A DNA stretch of 64,000 nt from Mauremys mutica (lineage: Eukaryota; Chordata; Testudines; Geoemydidae), in NCBI RefSeq assembly GCF_020497125.1, contig NC_059084.1, forward strand, positions 6,785,501 to 6,849,500. Direction: 5' to 3'. This document shows positions 13,801 to 25,800 of this stretch, one piece after another. Every line of letters begins with the position of its first letter. Position 1 is the stretch's first letter. The notes under the pieces are model-generated. The model did not search any database. It was given only the letters and a program-made list of their open reading frames with translations, and had not been told where the DNA came from. The position numbers and the translations under genes were made by a program.

Positions 13801-16800
13801 ACAACAAGCAGTTAGCAGTGCTGTACTCTTTTTCTCAAACCATGATGGCATTTTCTGTTCCATCCGCTCTTTAGCATTAGCTCTGCTTGCTTGTAACCTT
13901 TCGTGTCCTGTGTGCACTTTGCTTGCAGAGTCTATTAAAGACCACAGTGCGATGGCACAGCCCGCTGCACAGACAATGTGCGACTCCGAGACTGTGTTTC
14001 TTATACAAGATTTTACAGGAAAGCCGTGTCCCCTTAGGACACTGCAGTCTGGGGGATGAACTCCAGCAGGTAATTACTGGGGTTTCCACAAAACCGCTGA
14101 CTGTGGTTTTTTTGGTTGTTTTTTTTTAATTCATACAATCAAACTGTGCAGCACATGCTTTTCCCAAGCACGACTAGAGGCTGCAAAGGGGAATAAATTC
14201 GGGAGGAACTGCTTAGAAACGTGGGCATGGAGTGAAGAGAGAGAAAACAGATTCCGCGGATGAGACGAAGAAACGAAGAGTTGATTTCCCTGCAGACCAG
14301 GGAACGGTGCCCCTCACTGGTTGTCCATTGCTTGAATAACCAGTCTGAAAGTTGCCATCCACGAAAGGACGGCGTTTAGCTTTTGTTAATAAATAGATCG
14401 TGCTGGATGTGAGCTGTTGGCTAATGCTGGCTATGGGAAGAGCATTGCAAGGATCACCATCCCATAATAATACAGCCTGGTCTACACACAAGTTTTGTAC
14501 TGGTATAACTATTTTGGCTAGGGCTGTGATTCTCTATGGCAATAGTTATACCAGTACAACCCCTAACGTGGATGCAATTCTAAAGGTGCCTGATACTTAC
14601 CTAGCTTACTCCTCTTCCTATCCGGGGGTAAGCGGTTCTAGTACAAATGCCAATTGATGTAATTGCGGTCACGCTAGTGGGGATTGACCAGCTTGAACTA
14701 TACCGGTATAGTTTAAAACACAACAACTTTTGCAGGTAGGTAATTCCTGAACTGCACATAGGCCACACTCCAGCAAAGCTCCTCAGTACTTGTGTAACTT
14801 TAAGATCAGTGACAACTTAGAAACCAGTGGGGACGACTCACATACTTAAGTTTAGGCATGTGCTTAAGTGCTTTGCTGGATCAGAGCCATAGAGCCTGAT
14901 ACAAAACTTACTGAAGTCAATGGAAAGGCTCCCATTGACTTCAATGGACTTTGGATCAGGCCCACAGTGCTTTTCCTCCAGAGATATCGATGTACTTCTC
15001 AGATAGTTTATCAATCCTCATCCCCTTGGGGTGGAGGTTAGATACCAGGTAACTTTGCCAAAAAAATTGATTGCAAAAACGGAGCAAGGGATAATATAAG
15101 AAAGTTCCAGTACCGATCGCTGAGGTGCCCTCCGATGATCTGAGTTAAGCAATAGCCCCAGAAAAAGCTGCTCAGAACAATGCCGGACTGTTTCTTGTCC
15201 CAGTCGAAGTGACTGCTCATGGCCACAGCACAGATAGGCATGGTCACCCTGGCACAGTAGAGTAAACACGTCCCAAGCAGTAACATCACAGTCCAGAGTC
15301 GAGATTCGGGCCTGCAAGGATGAAGAAAGAGATGGGGAACAAACAAGCATTGATACAAACCCGGATACCAACTTGTGATTCAGACCACACAATGCTGCCA
15401 CGCTAGTCAGGCAGGTTTCCCTGAGTGCGTTCACAAGCCAGCCAAATCTATCTTTAAAGAGCTAAATGTCACAGCAATGCCAGCTTTACACCCTGTCACG
15501 CACATTCAACGAGTGCTTCATCCACCTGCCTTTATGTCCTGCACTGGTTCTTTAATTGTAAACACTGCTTCGATCCCAGCTGTGAAACAGGTTTCAGAGT
15601 AGCAGCCGTGTTAGTCTGTATCTGCAAAAAGAACGAGGAATACTTGTGGCACCTTAGAGACTAACAAATTTATTTGAGCATAAGCTTTTGTGGGCTAAAA
15701 CCCACTTCACTATGCATCCGATGAAGTGAGCTGTAGCCCATGAAAGCTTATGCTCAAATAAATTTGTTAGTCTCTAAGCCCTGGTCTACACACAGCCCCG
15801 GGGTCGAACTAGGGTACGTGAATTCAGCTACGTGAATAACGTAGCTGAATTCGAACTACCCTAGTTCGAATGACTTACCCATCCAGATGCCGCGGAAGCA
15901 AACTCCGCAGCTCCAAGGTCGACTCCGCCAACTCCTCCTGCCGCGGTGGAGTACCGGAGTCGACCGCGGCGCTTCCGGAGTTCGAACTATCGCGTCTAGA
16001 TCAGACGCGATAGTTCGAACTCCGAGAAGTCGAACTCGCCGCGTCGACCCGCGCGGTAAGTATAAACGTACCCTAAGGTGCCACAAGTACTACTTGTTCT
16101 TTTAGCTGTGAAACAGTTAGCAATGCTGATATTCCAATTGCAGTTTTTAGGTTTCCGATTTTTTAGGTTTCTGCAGATTAGGGCATAGGTCACTGCATTG
16201 CTTACTCTTGGTCCATGTTTGGAAGAGTTACTTGCTGTTGTTTTTATAACCAAACGGATTAGAAACTAACCTTTTTTTAAATATAAACAACAAATGTAAG
16301 GTTAGTGTAACAGGTTGGCAGCGTTAGCCTGAGACACCTTTTCTTGATAGCAAGTGTTGATTAGGCTGAGAAAGGGCTAAGTGGGTTCTGCTGACTCAGA
16401 GGCGGGTGATTTGTTACCACCCAAATATCAGGGAAGTAGGAGACGCTCTCTATAGAGGGAGGATCTAAGGTGTGGACTCATCTGTCCAGAGGGAGGATCC
16501 CTAAGAAAAGACAAGGCCAGAAAGGTTTGAGCTAAACTTTACTAACATATTATTGCTAGGTTTTGTATTAAGAAAATCAAATCCCAGGGAGGAGATGAAG
16601 TAGATTGTGTACAGGATGCACACTGTGTTTGAGAGTAGGTAGGAGATGGCACCTGCTTCTACTTTGATTCTGGAGAACAATTCTGCAGCAAAGACAAATG
16701 TTCTGCGGTAAATTTAGGTCCTGATGCTGCAATGTACTGTATGTGGGTGCACCCCAGTTCCTGTGTAGAGCCCTGCTGACCTCGGTGTGGATGCAGTCGT

Positions 16801-19800
16801 CCCCCTGTGCACTGTACATTTCAGAATAAGGGCCGTGGTGACTGGGGAATTAACTATTATTTATTTTTACAGTAGACGACAGGGCCCCATGTGCTAGGTG
16901 CTGTACAAATATATAACAAAGAGGCAGTCCTGATCACGGAATACATGGACTCATGGAACTAACCCCCTGCATCTTCCATCCTCCTTTGGACATCTTTTGT
17001 ACAGAAAATGAATATTTGTTTTTCTTTGTTACAGTTAATTATGATAGATGTCAGAGTCCAGTTATCCCAAGATAACACAAGCCACTTACAAACATATCAA
17101 GGGGCCCTGTCACAGACTGGAATAAAACACAATGAGTGGTAAAAACATGCCAGGCTGTTGTGCCCATTAGAAATTAATTTATTGCCATCTCCTGAAAGGA
17201 AGGGCAAAGGATTCAATGCCAAGGTTTAGCAGGATGTATTGGGACTTTTCATTCTGTGCTTTGAAGCTTTCCTCCCTCTCCCTTCACGCACACAATAACT
17301 AACTCAAAAAAATTACATGTTCTGGCCTGAAGAATAATTAACCACATTTCACCTTGCCTGGCTAATGTAACAAACAGCGACTGTGACAGATGCTCTTCAA
17401 ATGCCCTTCGAAGGTTATGTTAAACGGAGACATTACAGCAGTGGAAGTTTAATTCACTCTGAAGCTGAAAATGATCTTTTTTTTTTCAAACCTGCAAATG
17501 GAAACGCCCTCCCCCACCCTCCTCAGAGCTCCGGTGTTACTTGGGAACTCTCGGCCGGAAACGGCCCTGACCTAGTTTTGTTTAATGTGGTCAGCTGGTC
17601 CCAGTAAAATTAAAAATGCAGGTGTGCAAATTCTGAACCTTTGGGCTGACCTAAGAAGGGCAGAGGAGCCAGGCCGGGTCTACCAGACATGATGCTTTTA
17701 ACTCACATTATTTTAATTTGTGATGTAAAATGTTATGAAAAGTTCTTTACATTTTTTTCTGTTCTTCCTTATGATTAAGGCTACGTTTTAGTCTTGGGTA
17801 TTTTTAGTAAAAGTCATGGACAGGTCACAGCCCATGACCTGTCCATGACTTGTACTATATACTCCTGACTAAATCTTGGGGGAGGGGGTGGCCCGGGTGG
17901 TGCTGTGGGTGCTCTGGGGGGGACACGTTCCGAGGGAGCAGCCTGGGACCCCTGCTGGTGCTGGGGGGCTGGGTTGCTGGGACTGGCAGGCTCCCTACCT
18001 GGCTCCTTGCAGCACGCTCCGGAAGCGGCAACATGTCCCTCCCTCCCTCAGCTCATAGCTCCAAATGCTGCCCCCCGCCCCAAGCGCCGGCTCCACAGCT
18101 CCCATTGGCGGGGAACTGTGGCCAATGGGAGCTGCGGGGGTGGTGCCTGCAGGTGGAGGCAGTGCGCGGAGCTAGGAGCTGAGGGATGGACATGTCACTG
18201 CTTCCGGGGAGCTCCCCAAGGTAAGCGCCGCCTGGAGTCCTCACCCCCCCCACCACCACACTCTTCCCCTCCAGCCCTGAGCTCCCCCTCCCACACCCCA
18301 ACTCCTGCTGCTGGGGACAGTGGCCTGAGACTGCCCCAGCAGCGGCTGCTGCAGAGGACCTGGATGTCCCAGAAAGTCATGGAATCCTTGACTTCTTTGA
18401 TGTCCATGACAAACTCGCAGCCTTACTTATGATCAGAAAAGAGGCCTGATTCCCTCCTGTCGGGAAAGAGGCTGAGCAAAGGGGATGTAGGATGCTACCG
18501 TGCTGAGGCAGCACACGGGTGTGAATGTCTGCGTGGAGGTGCAAGGCAAGAGAGACTCAAGCCCACTCAGTTCAATTGTTCTTTATAATATTGCCTGGCA
18601 CTGCTTGATCCGGTGGGTCTTTGCAGGGGCAAGTACAGAGGCCCAGATCCCCAAAGGAAATGAAAAGGAAACTCTGAGTGAGGGTAAATATTTTTTGCTG
18701 GAGGAAGATACCACCTCCTGGCCCTACATACCTTTGAGGATCGGTTTGCAGTGTTGTTTTAGCCGTGTTGGGCCCAGGATATGAGCAAGACAAGGGGGCC
18801 GGGGAGAAGTAATACCTTTTACTGGACCAACTACTGTTGGTGGAAGGGACCAGCTTTGGAGCTTCATAGATAGGGTGACCAGATGTCCCGATTTTATAGG
18901 GACAGTCCTGATTTTTTGGGCTTTTTCTTATATAGGCTCCTATTACCCCCCATCCCCTGTCCTGATTTTTCACACTTGCTGTCTGGTCACCCTATTCATA
19001 GAGCTCTTCTTCAGGTCTGGGGAAGCTAACCAGAGCTAAATCCAAGTTGGGACAGATTGTTAAGCATCAAGGGTTCACACATTTATAAGGTGCCACAGGA
19101 CTCTTTGCCACTTAAATGAAGTGGGCAATTAAGGGTTAGCAGGCAGAGGTGTTACAAATTGTTATAATGAGCCATAAAACCAGTCCATGGTTTTTAGTGT
19201 TCTGTAGAGTTATCCATTTCAGTTCCCAGGCCTGTGTTTTGAAGGGGTGGTGCAGGTTTCTTTTCAGGATGAGGACTGAGAGGTCAGAGACTCGCTTTGG
19301 GGAAAGTGTTTGCCCCTGGGTGAGAGGGTATTTTTGCCTTTTATCATTTTTCTGTGTGAGTTCATTTGAGAGCGTAGTGAGTGTCTGGGCCAAAGTCCTT
19401 ACACCCTAATGCAAGTGCGACTAGAAGGCAGGCACACGAGTCAAGTAAGGGTAGGTGCTAGTGCCCCCAAACTCAAGGCAGTCAGTGGATATGCTCCCTT
19501 GGCTCCAGTGGGCTTTACGTCAGGCCCTCAGCAGAGGTTAGGGTGACCAGACAGCAAATGTTAAAAATCAGGATAGGGGATGGGGGGTAATAGGAGCCTA
19601 TATAAGAAAAAGCCCCAAAAATCAGGACTGTCCCTATAAAATCGGGCCATCTGGTCACCCTAGCAGAGGTGAGGGGCTTACGCCTTGTATCAAATCAATA
19701 TAGTATCATTTTTAAACCTACATTTCACCGGTGTCCATGATTTCACAAGGCAGTGGGAGAGTCAGGCCCAGGATGTTGACAAGGAGTGGCTGGGTCTAGA

Positions 19801-22800
19801 GAGACAGGAGTGTGTTTGATCGTCAACAGGCAGGAGTTGCTTAACTCACACTCCCAGCCGGTGTGACTCCTACAGAAGTAACTGGGCTGCGGCACAGGCG
19901 GCGCTCTCATTAACACTGAATCAGGTTCCCCTTACCTTGTGCATATGCATGGAACACGCTGCACCCACACTGTGTAGGATCAAGGCCTACGGCATTTTAA
20001 GTAGGGGTAGAAGAAAAGAGGAAAGACTGTGGTGTGGTGAAAGCACTAGCCTGGGATTCAAGACCATTGCTTCTATTCCCAGCTCTGTCACAGACCCTTT
20101 GACAAGCCACTTAATCTCTCGGTTTCCTATGGAGATAATCAGCCTTCCTTTGTCCGTCTTGTCTTTTTAGATGGTAAGCATTTTGGGGCAGGGACTATCG
20201 CTTACTGTGTGGCTGCATGGTGCTTTGCATAATGTTACCCTAATCTTGCTTGCAGCCTGTAGGCTCTACTGTAATAAAAATAATAAATAATATACAGAAA
20301 CCACAACGCCCAGGGTGATCGGAAAACAGAAAACGGTTTTCTCCCCACCTGGTTTTTGACAAAATTTCTGTGGAAATTTTCCAACGAGCTTTAGTTTTTC
20401 ATCTTTTTTTTCCTAAAGGGTGGCAGATTATTTCACATGGCCTGAATATTCTCTTTGATTACTGTTCTGTTCTATTTATTTCTATTGTTTTGATTTTTTA
20501 AAAAGTCTAGCTATAGCTATAAGCATAAACCAAGTGGAGAAGTATGAAGAAGACTCCAGGACAATACAAGCTTTTTAGGCGGCATTTCCAGCCCGAAAAT
20601 CTACTAAAACAATGCTAAATGCTGCATCCACACCAAACCATTGAAAGAATTAATCCTGTGCAAGGATACTGATGTGCTTACATCAGAGGAAAGAGCCTCA
20701 GTTGTGGAAGCACTTTCCTCTAATTATAGTTATCGCTGTAACTGCCGATGAGTCACTCTTCTGCCTAGCTCAAAACAACAACATACAGGGTTATTAGGCA
20801 AGTCTTTACAGACACTGGGGCGGGGAAAGAAAATATATGACCCTATCTCAAGAACTAAATATTAATAAATACAAATATTTTGCATGTCTATAACACTCTC
20901 AATCTGAGCTCAATATGCTTTACTGGGTGAGGCTCTGTGGCCTGCAGTGAGCAGGAGGTCAGACTAGTTGAACATGATGGTCCCTTCTGGCCTTAAAGTC
21001 TATGAGATGTTAATAAATTCAGCCTAATAACCTCCCTCCTGAAGGGAGAAAACATAATCTGTCTGTTACCGATATGGAAACTGAGTAAAAAAACACAGGT
21101 CTAAGTGACTTGCTCAAAATTTCACATAGCAGTGGCCAAGTTGGGAACGAACTCAATTTCCTGATGTCGAGTCCTAATGCTCTGTTGAGTTTGCACTCCC
21201 AGTCTCTCTTCAGCTCTCCACTACCCTGGAGACTTGGGATCAAGAACTAGTCCTGCTGACTATGGGCTGGGAGCCCTGGAGAGACAATAGGCCAGATCCT
21301 CAGCTGTCAGACGGGGCTCTCCAATCTCCATAATCAGGGGTTCTCAAACTGGGGGTTGTGACCTCTGAGGTGGTCACAATGTTATTACATGGGGGTTGCA
21401 AGGTGTCAGCCTCCATCCCCAAAACCCGCTTCACCTCCAGCATTTATAATAGTGTATCATATAAAAAATGGTGGTTTTAATTTATAAAGGGGGGGGCAGC
21501 ACTCAGAGGCTTGCTATGTGAAAGGGGTCACGCATACAAAAGTTTGAGAACTGAGACTAGCAGCTGTCCCTCAGCAAAACAAGTGGAAGATATGTCTGCC
21601 CCTGCAGGGAACTGAATACACATCAGCTCTCAAACTAATGCTCCCACTTCTTACCTTCACAAAAGCTTCACAACCCCCCAAGCTCCACAGGAAATCATAA
21701 AGATGAAATAGAAACCTGTGGTTCCATCCTTTTCCCGCAGCATCTGGGGCACATGTGTGTGATGGGGGAAGTTCATTACCTAGAACATAACCTTTGTTTT
21801 ATCAAGCACTCGCCAACACTGGGACACACCTATAATCAGCTCCTGTGTTTGAGCCACAGTAATCCACATAGGCTTGGGTTTGGTTTGTTTATTGACAGCT
21901 GTATCTGACGCTGTCGTTTTTTCTTCTTGTATGGCCGTGCTGAGCTCCATGTCTCCATCAAAGTAGACGCAGCTCTCTGGCTGTTCACTGCAGCTCTGCT
22001 TTGAAGCGTCCCTGCGTAACAATCCCCAGGGACTGTGCTCATACAAGCTGAATAGCTCAGGTGAAAGCAAATATCACTCTCTAAAATTTTGTAGCAGTTG
22101 AGGACGGTTATGACTAATTTCCTAGGATGCTGCAGCCCCCAGAGGCAAAATAAATAAACAACCTAAGCCTCCCTCTAGCCCAGGGAAAGCCAGCAGCATA
22201 GTGTTCCTTTATTTGCAATGTGTTTTCACGCTGGAGGAATTTCTCCAGTAGCTGCCACAGAGCAAATATTTGTTCAACTTCATTTCTCTTGACTCAGTCT
22301 TACCCCTTTCCCTCTGCTTGTGGTTCTGTCTGTTCACAGCCATTTCGGCTGACTTTTCAAACGGCTTCACTGGAGCTCAGGCTATCATTAGATTTTAGTT
22401 TAAGGCTGGCTTTCAGGCTGGACTGAGGATGGTCATATAGGCGTGTATTTTAAGGAGGGATACGGGAGATGTTCAGACAGCAAGGCTAAGAACAGTCTCA
22501 TCCAACCACATGGCCAGCAGCTCCAGCTGTTTGTTGTTGTTTTTCTGAAGGGAGTTTCCTATGGCAGGAAGAAGTTATAGGTTCATATCCTGGTCCCTGT
22601 TAATGCTGGTTTGTGTGGCTCCAGACAAGGGCGGGTGGCGACGGTGAACCTGCACTCTGGTGATTCTACACTGGGGCAATGGGCCACAGGGGCCAGTGCA
22701 GACAGACAGCAAGTTAGGGCGGTGCTCAGAACTACCTTGTGGCAGCCCTGGAAGAGGAGAGGTGCAAGCTGCCTTCTCCCCGTTTCGGACGAATCCACCC

Positions 22801-25800
22801 CACTGTCTCTGTAGCTCAGTTTCCTTCTCTTTAAAAAAGGGACAAGAATGCTCCCTCCCTCGTAAAGTGCTGTGAGATCTTGGGATGCAGGTGGCTGCCG
22901 GTGTGCAGAGTGTTGTCGCACACCTCATGCATGTCTTCACAGGGACTAAAGCAAAAGTGTTGTTAGCCCAGAATTAGACCTGGCTGCTGCAGGTTTTCAC
23001 TGCACAGAAACTTACCAGAGAATTCCCTTTCCTGCTCTGATGTCTCAAAACATCAGGTGTTCTGCAGCAGTCAATGGTAATTAAGGAAGTACTTCAAAAT
23101 CCTAACTCTCTCCTGTATCATAGGTCACTTTATTTTTTCTTCAGGGATTGCTGAAAGCGTCAGAGCCATAACCCTGTTCCCAGTCGTGTTTGATAATCCT
23201 CCCTGCTTGATTGTCCTATTCCTGTGACTTTTTGCAGCTCACCCGTCCATTGTTTTAATTTACAGCATGTTTGTGGCATCTTTTGATGTGAAGTAAACAC
23301 AGCACAGTCACACAAATAACACTATACGGAAGCAAGTTAAATCAGAGATACTGCCAAGGGTGCTGGGTAGTTATTTTTAACTCCGCTTGATGGTTGTCTT
23401 CCCTGCATTTGTTTTTTCTCAAAAAATGATTGCTCCACCATTGAAAACCCGAGTGCTTCTCTATGTTAAACCCTTCCCTGCCCTGTGTCTGCCTTGCCTA
23501 ATTAGATTGTATGCTCTTCAATACATGGACCTGCTATTGCTCTGCCTGTGCAGTGCCTAACACAATGAGGCCCCATTCTTGGTTGGCCTGTAGACACTGC
23601 CGTAACAAACGTGACTAATAACTGTCGAGAGAGAGAATCCGTTTTTCCCCCTGATTGCAACATGTCATACATCAGCAGACACCTTGCGATATGTAGCCAT
23701 CAAAGGTAGATTTGATTTCTCAAACCAATCAGCTAATGACCATCTAGAATGACCTAGAGGGGAGGGTTTTTTCCCACTGGGAAGACAAGTTTGTTTACTT
23801 CATGCATCTCTCCTGAGCATGGATTTCCTTAGCAGATCTCTCCTGAGCATGGATTTCCTTAGCAGAGCCACACATGGGAACAAGCACCATTTAAGCAAGA
23901 GCAACTTTCTGCTCATTCCCTCTTTTCATTTTTTGCTTTTGGCAGAATAAAGATAGAAAATGATTCTAGCTAGTAGTATGAGCAGAAAAAAAACCCTACT
24001 AAATCAGCATGGAGGAGGTGGAAAGGTGCAACGATAATCACACACAGACATGCTGGTCACTGAAGCAGAGAAATAACACTTGACAATGCTGAATAACCAC
24101 AACTGGCAGCTGGTTTCTTGATTATACCTCCTCAAAGAAGGAAGTCTTAGCAAGTATGTTATTTAATAATAAGATGAGTGACTTGTACAGTAAAAGAAAC
24201 TAATAGGACTTGAATTGTGATAATCAGAAAGCTGTGAACAGAATAGTGTAGTTGGTGGAATTGGGCCCAGGACTAGCAGTTAAGTGGACAGATTCCAGCC
24301 CCTGTCACAGCTCCTTTACACTTCCTCTGCAGAAAGCAACTTCTCTAGCTTATGCCATATGCCCACATTGGCCCCTGGTGTAGCTCAGAATCTAGAAGCC
24401 ACATGGCCTTCAATCCCTACTGAGTCTTTTGTGCTGCATCACCTGAGAGAAACAGCCCAGAATCTGCCCCCTAGACTCCACCTTCTGATCCTGAATCTGC
24501 CCAGGACTTTGTGTGTGACATTGGGCAAGGCATTTCACTTCTCTGTGCCTTAGTTTCCCATCTGTAAACTGGGGATGATGATATTTACATACCTCCTGGG
24601 GGCCCTTGCTTGTAAAGCACTTCGAGATCTATGGATGAAAAGTGCTCTCCAAGTGCTAGGTTTTATTAGTTAATTGATTATTGTTGTTACTCAAAGTAGG
24701 GTGACCAGATGACCCGATTTTATAGGGACAGTCCTGATTTTTGGGTCTTTTTCTTATATAGGCTCCTATAACCCCCCACCCCCGTCCTGATTTTTCACAC
24801 TTGCTGTCTGATCACCCAAACTCAAAATGACATCCTTTTCCTGTACAGCTATTCAAGCATCCTAATCAGAATTTTTGGAGTGTTGTTCCTTGGAAGAGAA
24901 GGGATGGTATGGGATAACGGAACCACTGGAGAGTTCCTCAGAAGTTTGGGAATGGCAGCTGGAGAGGGTAGGATAAGATGTATAAGAAAAACAATAGAAG
25001 GGAAAGTGAAAAGTGAGCTGAAGAAATGGAGAATAGAGAAAGCAGAATAAACCAGGGAGAACAAAGACAGAAAAACAAGCGTGCAACGATAAGTGGTGAT
25101 CTGTCTCACTGCACCAAGGGGGCACGGAGGATCTGGAAGGCTGCCTGGCGTGTCTTTTGTTTCTGTATGAAAATGGATTCTATGTCATTTCTCCATATTG
25201 ATGAATCCTTGTTTCTGTGACAGTAGCTCATTAGCTTGAATGAAGAGTAAAGTAAAGTTCATCTGGAAATATTGATATTTATTTATGTCTATTATTTTAA
25301 ATATATAATTGATTAGAAAGCATCCATCTGCTCAGATCGTTAGCTTATATAACTGCATAAACCTGCCCCTCAGCTGCTGTGTGACCTTAGGCAAATCACT
25401 TCCCTTTTCTGTACCTGTATTTCCCTTCCCACTCTTTGACGGTCTTGTTCACGGGGGCAGGGACTTGATCTCTATGTTTGCATGTGCAGTGCATAACACA
25501 ATAAGGCTCGGTTGTAGCTGGAGCCTCTACGTGCAACAGCAATACAAATGATAATCTTATTGACATTCCCAATATCCTCCGCCCTGTTCCTTCATAAGGT
25601 TTGTTACAACCACTTGTTGATGGAGCCAGTTGGACACAGGACTGGCAGCAACTACATTTTCATCAAAAATTAGGGGTTCAGCAATTGTTTTTCTGGAAGA
25701 AATTTGGAATGAAATCTGCCAACATTTCCCTTTGCAGCAGTGGGGCAAATTCTCTCACTTTTTTTTTTTACTCCCCCCCACCCTTTTTTAATGGGAAAAA

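Larger units (their letters stand above)
15591..16103. mobile_element. Fold-back Penelope-like element flanked by 13-bp duplication, split by a second element
   Basis: Flanked by the perfect 13-bp repeat AGCTGTGAAACAG (15578-15590, 16104-16116). The left arm (CTTGTGGCACCTTAGAGAC, ATTTGAGCATAAGC) is repeated inverted after 15720, giving a long hairpin. The right arm is interrupted by the element at 15778-16073. The centre carries a hammerhead-like motif. A duplication longer than 8 bp argues for retroposition, not for a cut-and-paste MITE. Confidence 0.8.

Noticed and set aside
17905..18432. 175-codon plus-strand open frame
   Set aside because: It lies wholly inside a hAT-type element with clear ends and an 8-bp duplication and resembles no transposase.
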